A stretch of 64,000 nucleotides of DNA from Spirirestis rafaelensis WJT71-NPBG6 (GTDB lineage: Bacteria > Cyanobacteriota > Cyanobacteriia > Cyanobacteriales > Nostocaceae): the NCBI GenBank assembly GCA_019359015.1, contig JAHHID010000005.1, forward strand, positions 1-64,000, given 5' to 3'. The notes beneath the pieces were generated by a model. It was not told where the DNA came from, did no database searches, and saw only the letters and a program-made list of their open reading frames with translations. How positions within the stretch are numbered: the first letter of the stretch is position 1; every line of letters starts with the position of its first letter. The translations under genes were made by a program, and so were the position numbers. Shown here piece after piece: positions 25,445 through 35,847 of this stretch.

Positions 25445-27514
25445 CTACTCTGCCAAACCTAAACGATCCAAAATAAACGCGTAATCAAAAGCTAATTCTT
25501 TTAAGCTTTCATAACGCCCAGATGCACCCCCATGTCCAGCACTCATGTTAGTTTTAAGTAAGAGAATGTTGTTATCTGTTTTCAACTCTCGTAATTTTGC
25601 TGTCCATTTGGCTGGTTCCCAATATTTAACGCGAGAATCATTTAAACCCGCAGTAATCAGCATATCTGGGTAATCTTTCGCCTCGACATTATCATAAGGC
25701 GAATAAGATTTCATGTAGTCGTAATAAACCTTGTCGTTAGGATTACCCCATTCTTCCCATTCCATAGCGGAAAGGGGCAAGGAAGTATCTAAGATAGTAG
25801 TCACGACATCTACAAATGGGACATCAGCAACTACTACTTTAAATAGTTCGGGACGCATATTTATGACTGCACCCATCAATAAACCACCTGCGCTACCCCC
25901 AGAAATAACTAAGCGATCGCTTGCTGTCCATTTTTGGTCAATCAGATATTCCGCACATGCGATAAAATCTGTAAAGGTATTTTTTTTCTGCAAAAACTTA
26001 CCATCTTCATACCACTTGCGTCCCATTTCTTCGCCACCACGAATATGAGCGATCGCATACACTATCCCCCGATCTAACAGCGTTAATCGAGTTGATGAAA
26101 ACATCACCGGGTAAGAATATCCGTAAGAACCATATCCTGTCATAAACAAGGGATTTTTACCATCTTTTTCGATTCCTTGTTTGTAAACAATAGATATGGG
26201 GATTTGTGTTCCATCTTTCGCCGTAGCCATTAGCCACTCACTTTTATAGTCGCTTTTATCATAGCCACCGAGAACTTCTGTCTCTTTTTTCAACTCTCGC
26301 TTATCTGTTTCCATATCGTAATCAAAAACAGATAACGGTGTGATTAAAGATGTGTAACTGAAGCGGAGAATATTCGTGTTAAATTCTGGATTATTTCCTT
26401 CGGAAAAGGTATATGTCGGCTCTGGAAAAGTTATATTGTTTTCCTTGCCTGTAGATAAGTTTTGCACTCTTGCAGTTTCCAATCCCGCTTTCCTTTCATA
26501 AATTACCAAATGATTGGTAAACAAACTCACCCCTGATAGCATCACATCTTCTCGATGGGGAATTACAGTTTGCCAATTTTCTTTATTCGGGGTTGCTACC
26601 GGCGTTTTCACCAGTTTAAAGTTGGTTGCTTCGTAATTGGTAACGATGTAGAAGTGATCGCTGTGATGTTCAACATCGTATTCCATCCCTGTAGTACGTG
26701 GATGAATTATTTGAAAATTGCCAGTAGGATTATTCGCATCTAAATAATGAATTTCGGTAGTAATACTACTTGACAAAATCATCAATATGTATGCTTCACT
26801 TCGGGTTTTCCCTACATCTAAATTGTAAATATCATCTGGTTCGTGATAAATTAAAACATCTTCAGTTGTTGGTGTTTTTAAAGTATGCCTAAATAGTTGG
26901 TAAGGACGATTCGCAGCGTTGATTTTGGTGTAAAATACTGTCTGATTATCGTTACCCCAAGTTAAAGAAAAATAAGTTTCCGGTATACTTTCGGAATACA
27001 ACTGAAATGTGTTCAAATCAAGAAAGAAAAGCGTGTATTGTTCAGAGCCGTTAGTATCAGTTGAATAAGCTAATATTTCATGATTAGGGCTGATTTGAAA
27101 TACACCTAAGCTGAAAAATTCATGCCCTTGCGCTAGTTCATTTTGGTCTAGAAGTACTTCTTCTGGCGCATCGAGACTGCCTTTTTTGCGACAGAAAATT
27201 GGGTAAGCTTTTCCTTCTTCGGTACGAGAGTAATAGTAATAATCATCTTTGCGGAATGGCACTGATAAGTCAGTTTCTTGAATCCGCGCCAACATCTCAT
27301 TATAAAGCTTTGTTTGCAAAGCTTCAGTATGTTGCATCATCGCTTCAGTGTAAGCGTTTTCCGCTTCCAGATAAGCGATCGCTTTTGGATTTTCAATATC
27401 CCGCAGCCAAAAGTAATCATCAATTCGGCGATCGCCGTGTAATTCCAAAACTTGCGGTTGTTTCTCAGCAGATGGGGGGTTCACAATATGTTGTAAACGG
27501 TTATCTTTATTCAT
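25445..27514 (-). CDS. oligopeptidase B-like S9 family serine peptidase
   Basis: 689 aa, the usual length. An N-terminal seven-bladed propeller part (about 75-400) precedes an alpha/beta-hydrolase domain with the nucleophile in VISGGSAGGLLMG, the acid in TAGLNDSRVKYWEPAKW and the His in SAGHGGASGRY. It should cut short peptides in the cytoplasm, mostly after basic residues; substrate limits cannot be read here. There is no signal peptide. It ends 44 bp after a C-rich CTTGTCCCCCTTGTC repeat patch. Confidence 0.9.
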   Translation of the reverse strand: MNKDNRLQHIVNPPSAEKQPQVLELHGDRRIDDYFWLRDIENPKAIAYLEAENAYTEAMMQHTEALQTKLYNEMLARIQETDLSVPFRKDDYYYYSRTEEGKAYPIFCRKKGSLDAPEEVLLDQNELAQGHEFFSLGVFQISPNHEILAYSTDTNGSEQYTLFFLDLNTFQLYSESIPETYFSLTWGNDNQTVFYTKINAANRPYQLFRHTLKTPTTEDVLIYHEPDDIYNLDVGKTRSEAYILMILSSSITTEIHYLDANNPTGNFQIIHPRTTGMEYDVEHHSDHFYIVTNYEATNFKLVKTPVATPNKENWQTVIPHREDVMLSGVSLFTNHLVIYERKAGLETARVQNLSTGKENNITFPEPTYTFSEGNNPEFNTNILRFSYTSLITPLSVFDYDMETDKRELKKETEVLGGYDKSDYKSEWLMATAKDGTQIPISIVYKQGIEKDGKNPLFMTGYGSYGYSYPVMFSSTRLTLLDRGIVYAIAHIRGGEEMGRKWYEDGKFLQKKNTFTDFIACAEYLIDQKWTASDRLVISGGSAGGLLMGAVINMRPELFKVVVADVPFVDVVTTILDTSLPLSAMEWEEWGNPNDKVYYDYMKSYSPYDNVEAKDYPDMLITAGLNDSRVKYWEPAKWTAKLRELKTDNNILLLKTNMSAGHGGASGRYESLKELAFDYAFILDRLGLAE

Positions 27515-27557
27515 AGTTTTTCACCTCAATGTCAATGTGTAGTAATTACACCCCTAG

Positions 27558-28310
27558 TTATGATGAACTAGAAATACCATTAATGTGGGGCGATTTTTTC
27601 AGCCTACACAAGCCAATGGCTGGTACAACTCCCAGAATCACCGCAGTAAATCCTTGTCCACTCAAATACAATATCTGAGTCCGGTTTGCTTCGGGAATAA
27701 AATCTTGCACCAGCGAAAGTAACCAAATCAAGATACTGATGAAGAAAAATGAACCTGAGGGTAGAAAAGTCCACCACCAAGCATTTGTTGTGTAGCGTCG
27801 GAGTACCAGAAATTGGCAAAACCCCAGCCAAATTCCAGAAAATATATATAAAAAAGTTGACAAAATGCCCAAAATAACAGTTTGATTAGCAGATAAAGTT
27901 AAATTTGATGATGCAGCGATCGCACTAATATAGCTTATCCATGCTGTAGAAACGCTATTGGAGATCAGCCAACCAAAACAGGTAGCAAGCAGCCACAACC
28001 AACCAGAAAGATATCCCCGCAGGACGATCGCTTGATCTGCGCCAAAAATTAAGGCAAAAATTAAATTAGTGCTGAAGCTTTTACCCAAAGAGTACCACGT
28101 CAGATATTGCTGGAAAATACTTGGTGGTATAGTTTCCACAATAGTTTTTTCTAAAGCGATGCTGGCAATTCCACCTACCACCCATCCCAAAAGTGTCAAA
28201 ATAGAAAATTGGATAAAGAAACTTTGACGCTGGGATCGGGGTATCAAAAGCATTTCCCGCTGAGAATTGTTTGAAGTCAAGGTAAAATTAGAAGAGTTAT
28301 CAGTTTGCAT
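27558..28310 (-). CDS. hypothetical integral membrane protein, 250 aa
   Basis: Five or six predicted membrane helices after a polar 30-residue N-terminus (SNFTLTSNNSQREMLL). Conserved-looking pieces are GWVVGGIASIALEKTIVE and GFCQFLVLRRY. The family is not recognised. It lies 43 bp upstream of the oligopeptidase start on the same strand and could be co-transcribed with it. Start ATG 28310. Confidence 0.65.
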   Translation of the reverse strand: MQTDNSSNFTLTSNNSQREMLLIPRSQRQSFFIQFSILTLLGWVVGGIASIALEKTIVETIPPSIFQQYLTWYSLGKSFSTNLIFALIFGADQAIVLRGYLSGWLWLLATCFGWLISNSVSTAWISYISAIAASSNLTLSANQTVILGILSTFLYIFSGIWLGFCQFLVLRRYTTNAWWWTFLPSGSFFFISILIWLLSLVQDFIPEANRTQILYLSGQGFTAVILGVVPAIGLCRLKKSPHINGISSSS

Positions 28311-28324
28311 ATCAATTTTCAGAG

Positions 28325-28475
28325 GGGAAAAGGTTAAAGGGTAAAGGGTAAAGGTAAGAAAAAGGGTAAAGGGTAAAGGCTAAGAAAGAAGAAATATTTC
28401 CCCCCCTGATCCCTCTGCTCCCCCTGCTCCCCCTGCTCCCTGCTCCCCCCTCTCCCCCTCTCCCCCTCCTCTTTT
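28325..28475. repeat. simple repeats: GGGTAAA and CCCCTGCT types
   Basis: Bases 28331-28380 are copies of AAAGGGT with small variants. Bases 28404-28470 are C-rich tandem units (CCCCTGCT, then TCTCCCCC). Both are typical heptameric or octameric intergenic repeats of filamentous cyanobacteria. The gap must also hold the hemE promoter nearer 28500. Confidence 0.85.
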
Positions 28476-28557
28476 ACGGTAAGCTCCTGAAAAAGCGTAA
28501 TCCCAGAATGATAAGCTAAACAGTGGCATAAAAAAACGACTTAGGATGAAGTGTTAA

Positions 28558-29616
28558 ATGGGTCTTTCCTTAAGCGCTCCTCATCTCCTACGAGCTGCTC
28601 GTGGTGAAGTGTTAGATCGTCCTCCAGTATGGATGATGCGTCAAGCTGGAAGATATATGAAAGCGTATCGAGATTTACGCGAAAAGTATCCATCGTTTCG
28701 CGATCGCTCGGAAATTCCCGAAGTAGCGATTGAAATTTCTTTACAACCTTGGCGAGCTTTCCAGCCTGATGGAGTAATTCTATTTTCCGATATTGTGACG
28801 CCTCTACCTGGTTTGGGCATTGAAATGGATATTGCTGAAGGCAAAGGTCCAATTATTCAATCACCCCTTCGCTCTCAAGCACAAATCGATGAACTGCGTC
28901 CTCTAGAACCAGAAGCATCCCTGCCATTTATCAAAACAATTTTGCAGGCGTTGCGTCAAGAGGTGGACAATCAATCAACGGTGTTGGGCTTTGTCGGGGC
29001 ACCGTGGACTTTAGCAGCTTATGCTGTGGAAGGAAAAGGTTCTAAAACCTATTCCGTGATTAAAAATATGGCGTTCTCAGATCCAACGGTTTTGCATAAA
29101 TTACTGGCAAAATTTGCCGATGCGATCGCTATTTATGCTCGTTACCAAATTGACTGCGGTGCCCAAGTAGTACAAATGTTTGATTCTTGGGCGGGTCAAC
29201 TCAGCCCCCAAGATTATGACGTTTTTGCTTTGCCCTATCAACAAAGAGTGTTTGAACAAGTCAAGCAAACTCATCCAGATACACCGTTAATTCTGCTAGT
29301 TAGCGGTAGTGCAGGTGTGCTGGAAAGGATGGGAAAATCCGGTGCGGATATTGTCACTGTAGACTGGTCAGTAGACATGGCAGATGCACGGGCAAGATTG
29401 GGCAAAGAAGTGAAAGTGCAAGGAAACCTCGATCCCGGTGTGCTATTTGGTTCCAAAGAATTTATTCGCGATCGCATTCATGATACCGTTCGCAAAGCTG
29501 GTAATTGGGGTCATATTCTCAACCTTGGTCATGGTGTGCTACCCACAACCCCAGAAGAAAATGTCGCTTTCTTCTTTGAAACAGCCAAGCAACTAAGTTT
29601 AACAGCGGTTACTTAA
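28558..29616 (+). CDS. hemE: uroporphyrinogen decarboxylase
   Basis: 352 aa, the expected length. It decarboxylates uroporphyrinogen III to coproporphyrinogen III, feeding heme, chlorophyll and bilins. The signature [21 protein letters not shown] is at residues about 20-40 (active-site Arg and Asp86-type acids follow in [13 protein letters not shown]), with [16 protein letters not shown] and [18 protein letters not shown] further on. ATG 28558 is used. It stands alone on its strand. Confidence 0.95.
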   Translation: MGLSLSAPHLLRAARGEVLDRPPVWMMRQAGRYMKAYRDLREKYPSFRDRSEIPEVAIEISLQPWRAFQPDGVILFSDIVTPLPGLGIEMDIAEGKGPIIQSPLRSQAQIDELRPLEPEASLPFIKTILQALRQEVDNQSTVLGFVGAPWTLAAYAVEGKGSKTYSVIKNMAFSDPTVLHKLLAKFADAIAIYARYQIDCGAQVVQMFDSWAGQLSPQDYDVFALPYQQRVFEQVKQTHPDTPLILLVSGSAGVLERMGKSGADIVTVDWSVDMADARARLGKEVKVQGNLDPGVLFGSKEFIRDRIHDTVRKAGNWGHILNLGHGVLPTTPEENVAFFFETAKQLSLTAVT

Positions 29617-30025
29617 GCTTGTTTGTCGCTAATGGTAAGTCCAGCACTGCGGGAGGGTTTCCCTCCGCAGGTGACTGGCTCTCCCGTTGGGCTAATCGTT
29701 AATGGCTAATGGTGAAAATGCGATTAGTCATTAGCGATTATCTTCACGAAATACTGCTTAGAGTAAATTCGTAGAGTTTTTTAAACGCAGAGGGACGCTA
29801 AGGTAAGCGCAAAGGAACGCGGAGTTTTCGTTTCAATTTTTTGATGAAACTGCTTTGCCCTATAAGAAGCTCTAGTACCGCTTCTCCTTCGGAGACGCTA
29901 CGCGAACGCGGAAGTCAAAAGTCAAAAGTCACGCATTCAAAAAGCTTATAGGGCAGACTTTTTGGCTATTTGTAATGGGTGGTTTATTTACGCCGACCTG
30001 TACTAGTAATGTGCATTTATGCACG
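29617..30025. other. intergenic region with small dispersed repeats
   Basis: This 409-bp gap between convergent hemE and dapF carries no gene. It holds a GCGGGAGGGTTTCCCTCCGC hairpin near 29649, a duplicated GCTAATGG/TTAGCGATT stretch (about 29690-29740), an AACGCAGAGG-type repeat near 29785, and a CTTCTCCTTCGGAGACGCTACGCGAACGCGG small repeat near 29880-29912. The last is related to a patch inside the ABC-F gene. Confidence 0.65.
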
Positions 30026-30862
30026 CTAGCTGATTTTACCAGCGAAAACTTTTTCTGCTGGTCCTGTCATATAAAGCCGCTGCTCGTCTGACCATTCAAT
30101 TAGCAAAGGTCCTCCGGGAAGTTCGACAGTAGCAGTGCGATCGCATTTTCCAGTCAACACTCCAGCAACCAACGTTGCACAAGCACCAGTTCCACAAGCT
30201 AAAGTTATACCTGCACCTCTTTCCCATACACGCATTTTCACGTAGTCACGGCGCACTACTTCCACAAATTCGGTGTTTATTCTTTGGGGAAAAGCTGAGT
30301 GATGCTCAAACTGAGGACCAATTTCTTCTAGGGGAATTGCAGCTACATCTTCTACAAAAGTAATGCAGTGAGGATTTCCCATACTCACACAAGTGACTTC
30401 CCAAGATTTACCCGCTACCTGTAACGGAATATTAATTACCTTTTCGTCAGCACTGGCTAAGGTGGTGGGAATTTCCCCAGCGAGTAATCGAGGAAGACCC
30501 ATATCCACCTTAACTTGACCATCGGGCATCAGTTGGGGTGTAATGACGCCAGCCAGCGTATGAACGCGGTATTTATCTTTTCTAGATTCCCCCTCCAAAT
30601 CACCGACAAAGCCTGCAAAACAGCGAATACCATTACCGCACATTTCTGGCTCCGAACCATCGCAATTGAAAATCCGCATTGTGTAATCAGTGTCATTTTC
30701 TCCGGGTAAGGCAAAAATAACACCATCAGCACCAATACCAAAGTGGCGATCGCACAACTTGACTGCTTCCTCTGGAGTAATGACTGGCGTCGATGACGAG
30801 CGATTGTCAATCAAAATAAAGTCATTGCCTAGACCGTGATATTTAGTAAATTCGATTGCCAT
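30026..30862 (-). CDS. dapF: diaminopimelate epimerase
   Basis: 278 aa. It interconverts LL- and meso-diaminopimelate for lysine and peptidoglycan synthesis. The two catalytic cysteines are seen in MCGNGIRCF (proton acceptor) and ACGTGACA. The N-terminus [18 protein letters not shown] is typical. It is divergent from hfq, with 69 bp between the two starts, an arrangement known in cyanobacteria. Confidence 0.95.
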   Translation of the reverse strand: MAIEFTKYHGLGNDFILIDNRSSSTPVITPEEAVKLCDRHFGIGADGVIFALPGENDTDYTMRIFNCDGSEPEMCGNGIRCFAGFVGDLEGESRKDKYRVHTLAGVITPQLMPDGQVKVDMGLPRLLAGEIPTTLASADEKVINIPLQVAGKSWEVTCVSMGNPHCITFVEDVAAIPLEEIGPQFEHHSAFPQRINTEFVEVVRRDYVKMRVWERGAGITLACGTGACATLVAGVLTGKCDRTATVELPGGPLLIEWSDEQRLYMTGPAEKVFAGKIS

Positions 30863-30931
30863 TTCTCCAAGGATGAATTATCAAGGATTAGTTACTCTTT
30901 ATTTTGCCTTATAGGTTCATCTTTACTAAAA

Positions 30932-31147
30932 ATGCTTATTGAATTTGACACCTCGTTGCCTAGTATTAGACAAGTTCAAAACCTGATAAAACAAACAACA
31001 CCAGTAGAATTCAAGTTGCTGACTGGTGATGTGCTGACGGGAACAGTTTTATGGCAAGACTCATGCTGTATCTGTATTGCAGATGAGAACAGCCAGCAAA
31101 CCACAGTTTGGAAACAAGCGATCGCCTATATTAAGCCCAAGAGTTAG
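30932..31147 (+). CDS. hfq: cyanobacterial Hfq homologue
   Basis: 71 aa from ATG 30932 (the frame is open further 5' but no good start is there). FDTSLPSIRQVQNLIKQTTP, the Sm1 segment FKLLTGDVLTGTVLWQD and ITVWKQ-like VWKQAIAYIK match the divergent Hfq of cyanobacteria. In these organisms Hfq is linked to type IV pilus function and motility more than to classic sRNA binding, and the KH motif of proteobacterial Hfq is absent. Neighbour dapF supports the call. Confidence 0.88.
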   Translation: MLIEFDTSLPSIRQVQNLIKQTTPVEFKLLTGDVLTGTVLWQDSCCICIADENSQQTTVWKQAIAYIKPKS

Positions 31148-31231
31148 TATAGGAATCATATTTTATTTCTGAGAAAAACTACGAGATAATACGGGGGGTA
31201 TATCTGTCTAACAATTTCTGGAGAAATATCA

Positions 31232-31738
31232 ATGACTATTTCAATGTATCAAGCTTCAGTTCCAGTGTGTATTCGCTCACTGAAGAATCTTGTAAGTATC
31301 CTTGAAAAAGGTGCTACATACGCAGAAACCAAAAAGATAGATCCTTCTGTATTGGTCAATAGTCGTCTATTCCCAGATATGTTTCCATTGTCAAGGCAAG
31401 TACAAATTGCCTCTGACATAGCAAAGAGAGGTGCCGCAGAATTAGCAGGCACAGAAGCACCTAAGTTTGAGGACAATGAAACTACATTTCCCGAACTTCT
31501 TGACCGCGTTCAGAAAACTATCTCTTATTTAGACACATTTAAACCCGAACAAATTGATGGTTCAGAAGAGAAAACAATTACCATTAAGGCGGGTGACAAC
31601 AGCCTATCTTTTCAAGGAATGCCATTTCTCCTATATTTTGTTTTGCCAAACGTTTATTTCCATGTCACAACAGCGTATGACATTCTCAGGCACTGCGGTG
31701 TAGAACTTGGCAAAAAAGACTTCCTCGGTAAGCCTTAA
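31232..31738 (+). CDS. DUF1993 family protein
   Basis: 168 aa, all-helical, starting MTISMYQASVPVCIRSLKNL with GGAGAA upstream (31218-31223). LGKKDFLGKP closes the protein, as in many DUF1993 members, which resemble DinB-like four-helix proteins. The function is unknown. It has no membrane segment. The gap before it holds only a short spacer. Confidence 0.8.
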   Translation: MTISMYQASVPVCIRSLKNLVSILEKGATYAETKKIDPSVLVNSRLFPDMFPLSRQVQIASDIAKRGAAELAGTEAPKFEDNETTFPELLDRVQKTISYLDTFKPEQIDGSEEKTITIKAGDNSLSFQGMPFLLYFVLPNVYFHVTTAYDILRHCGVELGKKDFLGKP

Positions 31739-31940
31739 CATTCCGCAATATAGGAGGCGATCGCACTACCCGGACGCTTCAGGTGTTAACGAGGCGATCG
31801 CTCTAGTTGGACTTTATTTCCCAAGTTTTCAATAAAGTATTGTGCTGTTCTTTGAGAACGGTTAATGAGTATTTTTGCCATTGCAATTTATATTTGCTGT
31901 ATACTAACGCTTGACGATAGTAACGCATAACGATAGGATT

Positions 31941-32225
31941 GTGATTGTTAGTTTTAAATCTGAAGAAACAAAGCTTATCTTTGAAGGCTTTAAATCTTCT
32001 CAGTATCCGTCTGATATCCAAAAAACTGCTTTACGGAAACTCCTCATCCTTGACGCTGCAACATCAATTAACGATTTGCGCGTTCCACCTGGTAATCGTT
32101 TAGAAAAGCTAGTTGGGGATAGAATCGGACAATACAGTATTCGTATTAACGATCAATGGCGAATTTGCTTTGTTTGGACAGACGAGAATAATACATCGGA
32201 TGTTGAAATAGTCGATTACCACTGA
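31941..32225 (+). CDS. higB: HigB-type toxin (RelE superfamily)
   Basis: About 94 aa from GTG 31941 (MIVSFKSEET), which has GATAGG just upstream; a TTG at 31911 would give 104 aa. SFKSEETKLIFEG, RKLLILDAATSINDLRVPPGNRLEKLVGDR and YSIRINDQWRICFVW are typical HigB/RelE mRNA interferase motifs. The antitoxin gene follows after three bases, the toxin-first order of higBA loci. Confidence 0.9.
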   Translation: MIVSFKSEETKLIFEGFKSSQYPSDIQKTALRKLLILDAATSINDLRVPPGNRLEKLVGDRIGQYSIRINDQWRICFVWTDENNTSDVEIVDYH

Positions 32226-32228
32226 CGT

Positions 32229-32549
32229 ATGGAAATAATTATGGATAACAACCGTCTGCCAAATATACATCCTGGTGAAATCCTGCAACTAGAATTTTTA
32301 GAACTCCTAAATATTACCCCCTATCGCTTGAGCAAAGATATAGGTGTAGCTCAAACGCGAATTAGTGAGATTTTATCTGGAAAACGCAGTGTTACAGCAG
32401 ATACAGCTTTGCGTTTATCTCACTATTTTGGTAACAGCGCTCAGTTTTGGTTGAATTTACAAACTCAATACGATATCCGCCAAGCTCTTGAAGAGAATGC
32501 AGAAGTATATAATCAAATAACTAGACTTCCGTTTAACGATGTAGCCTGA
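32229..32549 (+). CDS. higA: HigA-type antitoxin (HTH)
   Basis: 106 aa; the second ATG (32241) is equally likely as start. A Xre-type helix-turn-helix lies at about residues 25-80: LSKDIGVAQTRISEILSGKRSVTADTALRLSHYF. HPGEILQLEFLE is the usual HigA N-terminus. It would neutralise HigB and repress the pair. Confidence 0.9.
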   Translation: MEIIMDNNRLPNIHPGEILQLEFLELLNITPYRLSKDIGVAQTRISEILSGKRSVTADTALRLSHYFGNSAQFWLNLQTQYDIRQALEENAEVYNQITRLPFNDVA

Positions 32550-32704
32550 TTTTGTCATTAAGGACTTGCTTGTTAATAATAGACATCTCCAGAAAAGACG
32601 TAGAGACGTAGCAGTTCTAGGTCTAGCCAGATTTTCAAATTCATAATTATGGTAAATTCGACTTGTAGGTAGACTTTGAACTATTTAGTTGTTAAAAATC
32701 ATTC

Positions 32705-33289
32705 ATGATGAGCTTCAAAACAGTAGTCTTCTATGGTTCCTACAGGAGCGATCGCCAGGGTATCAAAGCTGCCAGATTCATGATTGATCAGCTCAAGCAA
32801 AGAAACCATGAGGTGATTTTTGTGGATGCAAAGGAATATAACTTTGGCATCTTAGACCGGATGTATAAGGAGTATGAAAAAGGTCAGGCTCCTGCAAAAA
32901 TGGAAGAACTGGCAGACCATATCCGAACAGCAGACGGTTTTGTAGTTGTTGCGGGAGAATATAATCACTCCATTCAGCCAGGGTTGAGCAATCTCATGGA
33001 TCACTATCTAGAAGAATACTTTTTCCGTCCGGCTGGTATTGTTTCTTACTCAGCTGGTAGCTTTGGAGGAGTGCGGGCAGCCATACAGTTACGCGCTTTT
33101 CTGTCAGAGATGGGAATGCCTACTATTTCAAGCATTTTTGCCATTTCCAAAATTGGGGACTCTCTGGATGAATCAGGTGCTTCACCAGAAGCGGCTTTGA
33201 CAAAAAGAGCCGGTCAATTTTTGGATGAATTAGAGTGGTACGAAGAAGCACTGCAACGACAAAGAAAAGAAAAAGGAAACCCATTCTAA
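32705..33289 (+). CDS. NAD(P)H-dependent FMN reductase family protein
   Basis: 194 aa flavodoxin-like fold. The phosphate loop for FMN is GSYRSDRQGIKAA near residue 11. GEYNHSIQPGLSNLMDHY and SYSAGSFGGVRAA match NADPH-dependent FMN/quinone reductases. Electron acceptor unknown. Two ATGs lie one codon apart at the start. It is convergent with the antiporter gene. Confidence 0.88.
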   Translation: MMSFKTVVFYGSYRSDRQGIKAARFMIDQLKQRNHEVIFVDAKEYNFGILDRMYKEYEKGQAPAKMEELADHIRTADGFVVVAGEYNHSIQPGLSNLMDHYLEEYFFRPAGIVSYSAGSFGGVRAAIQLRAFLSEMGMPTISSIFAISKIGDSLDESGASPEAALTKRAGQFLDELEWYEEALQRQRKEKGNPF

Positions 33290-33409
33290 TCAAGTCAGGT
33301 TCATGAAGAGGGGAAAGGGGAAAAAATTGAACACGGGAATTGTGACCCCACCCAATTAAAGGCAGTGCTACGTCTCTACATTCTTTTTCACTTGTTATGT
33401 CTATTTGTG

Positions 33410-35746
33410 CTATTCTCGCCAATTATCCATAGGTAAAAACTCTTTGAGGGCTTCGGCTTCACCAGCTTTGACAACTGGGATAGACAGCGGTACTGCTTTA
33501 AAAGGCGCTAGCAACTGTTGTAGTTGATTTAAATTTGCCAAACTACCGCACAAAAGCACTTGATCGTGAGTTCGCAAGTCCATACTGCCATCAGGAAAGC
33601 GGATAAACTTGCCATCTCGCCGCATCGCTTGCACTTGTACGCCATATTCGCGGCGAATATCGAGATTTGCCAAAGTTTTACCGATAAATGGAGAATCGGC
33701 GTTGACACTCATCCATTGACAAGCGCTATTTTCTCCGGGGATAGCAGCTTTACCTTTGGCGAATTCATCTAAAGCTGCCAATTCTTCATCTGCGCCAACT
33801 ATTAATAGGCGATCGCCTTCTTCTAATTTGGTACCAGTTGGAGGATAATCTATTTCTTCACCGTTGGCGCGGCGAATTGCCATCAAACTCACCCCTGTTA
33901 AATAGCGCATATCCGCTTCTTCTAAAGTCATACCGACTAAGGGCGAAGCTGATGGTAAATTATACCAGCGGCGATTTAAATCTTGAGTTGCTTGCTGTAA
34001 ATCCCGCTGTACCTCAGATGCTGACTGTTCCGGTCGCAAATCCAAATAATGACGTTCGCGAATTTCCTGCATTTCTCGCTGTGCTACAGTTAGCGACATT
34101 AAGCCTGTTAATAAATAAGTTGCCATTTCCAAGCTAGCTTCAAATTCTGGTTGGACAACTTCTCTCGCTCCCAGTTGGTAAAGCACCTCAATATCTTTAT
34201 CTTTAGTGGCACGGACAACCAAATCTAATTCTGGCGATAACTCCAAAGCGCGTTTCAAACAAAGACGAGTACTCATTGGGTCAGGAAGTGCGATCGCCAT
34301 TCCTTTTGCACTATTTACTCCCGCCGTTTCTAAAACATGAAAACTCACGCAATTACCATACACATAAGGCACACCCACTTCCCGCAATTGCTGAATTCTA
34401 CTTTCTGATTGGTCTATCACCACCACGGGCAAATCGTGTTGCTGCAACAACTTCACCAAATTTCTGCCCACGCGCCCATAACCGCAGACTACCACATGGT
34501 CTTTTATCGGTAGTTCTTCTGACACATCCAGCGGTTGACCTTCTCCGTCTAAATACGGTTTCAGCCAAGGCATTGATTCAGCAAAGTTGAATAAAAACGG
34601 CACTAACCGCAGCACAAAAGGCGTAATTACTAATGTTACTGCTGTCGTTCCCAAAATAAGTAAATATATGCGTCGCGACACCAGCCCTAAAACTTGCCCT
34701 TCACTAGCAAGCACAAAGGAAAATTCCCCTATTTGCGCCAGTCCCAACCCAACAATTAACGCCGTTTTTAACGGGTAGCGGAACAGCATAACTAGGGGTG
34801 TAATAATCAAAAATTTACCGACAAATACCAGCGCTACCAGTCCCAAAATCAATTCTAGGTTGTTCCACAAAAACACCGGGTCGATTAACATCCCAATTGA
34901 AGCAAAGAACAAACTAGCGAAAATATCCCGCAGCGGTTCTACATAACTCAGAGTTTGATCGGCGTATTCCACCTCGGAAATCATCAAGCCGGCGACAAAC
35001 GCCCCCATCTCAATCGAAAGCCCCATATACTCGGTCAGCAGGGCAATACCCAAACATAGCGCTACTACCCCTAATAAAAATAGCTCTCGGCTTTCGGTGC
35101 GGGCAAGCAGCCGCAACAAAGGCGGTATCAGCCAAATTCCTGCCGCGATCGCACCAGCAGCAAATAAGCTAATCCGCGCTAACGCTGTTAATACTGCTAT
35201 GCCAATAGTTTCTGGTGGTTGATCGAGGGCTGGTAAAACTGCTATCATTAGTCCCAGCGCTAAGTCTTGGACTACCAAAATACCCAGCATCACTTGTCCG
35301 TGCGGCGTTTCCGTTTCGTTGCGCTCCATCAAGCACTTGAGGACAACTGCGGTAGAAGACAAAGAGAGAATTGCTCCCAAAAAGACGCCTTTAGCAGGTA
35401 AGACTCCCCAGGCTCCTGTGATGCCACATACCAAAACCGTAACTAGAATTGTCAGGGTAATTTGCGCCGCCCCTCCTCCAAGAGCGATCGCCCGAACTTT
35501 TTTGAGTTCCCCTAAAGAAAACTCTACCCCCAAAGCAAATAACAAAAACGCGACACCGAACTGTGCCAGAGTTTCTACTTGAATAACTTCTTTTATTAGT
35601 CCCAGTCCGGTTGGTCCCACAACCATCCCGCCGATGAGATACCCTAATAACACGGGTTGTCCCAATAGCGCAGCCAACAATCCCCCACAGGCAGCGACGC
35701 CGAAAACTGACACTAAGTCAACTATTAATCTAAAATCTTCCTGCAC
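33410..35746 (-). CDS. Kef-type cation:proton antiporter with TrkA-N and TrkA-C domains
   Basis: 778 aa. Residues about 5-380 form a CPA2 Na+/H+ exchanger domain of about 12 helices (LLGYLIGGMVVGPTGLG; LSSTAVVLKCLMERNE). Residues about 415-540 are a Rossmann TrkA-N (RCK-N) domain (HVVVCGYGRVGRNLVKLLQ). Two RCK-C-type regions follow (about 600-680 and 690-760). It probably exports K+ or Na+ against protons under ligand control. No separate KefF-type subunit is beside it, though the convergent gene is a flavin reductase. Confidence 0.9.
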   Translation of the reverse strand: MQEDFRLIVDLVSVFGVAACGGLLAALLGQPVLLGYLIGGMVVGPTGLGLIKEVIQVETLAQFGVAFLLFALGVEFSLGELKKVRAIALGGGAAQITLTILVTVLVCGITGAWGVLPAKGVFLGAILSLSSTAVVLKCLMERNETETPHGQVMLGILVVQDLALGLMIAVLPALDQPPETIGIAVLTALARISLFAAGAIAAGIWLIPPLLRLLARTESRELFLLGVVALCLGIALLTEYMGLSIEMGAFVAGLMISEVEYADQTLSYVEPLRDIFASLFFASIGMLIDPVFLWNNLELILGLVALVFVGKFLIITPLVMLFRYPLKTALIVGLGLAQIGEFSFVLASEGQVLGLVSRRIYLLILGTTAVTLVITPFVLRLVPFLFNFAESMPWLKPYLDGEGQPLDVSEELPIKDHVVVCGYGRVGRNLVKLLQQHDLPVVVIDQSESRIQQLREVGVPYVYGNCVSFHVLETAGVNSAKGMAIALPDPMSTRLCLKRALELSPELDLVVRATKDKDIEVLYQLGAREVVQPEFEASLEMATYLLTGLMSLTVAQREMQEIRERHYLDLRPEQSASEVQRDLQQATQDLNRRWYNLPSASPLVGMTLEEADMRYLTGVSLMAIRRANGEEIDYPPTGTKLEEGDRLLIVGADEELAALDEFAKGKAAIPGENSACQWMSVNADSPFIGKTLANLDIRREYGVQVQAMRRDGKFIRFPDGSMDLRTHDQVLLCGSLANLNQLQQLLAPFKAVPLSIPVVKAGEAEALKEFLPMDNWRE

Positions 35747-35847
35747 TTTTTAAAATAACTATTAAGAGTCATTAAATTAGCATACAAAGTTTTACATATC
35801 TAAAACCAGGTCAAGAGTGAAGGGATTACAAAATTTTAGTTTGGGTA

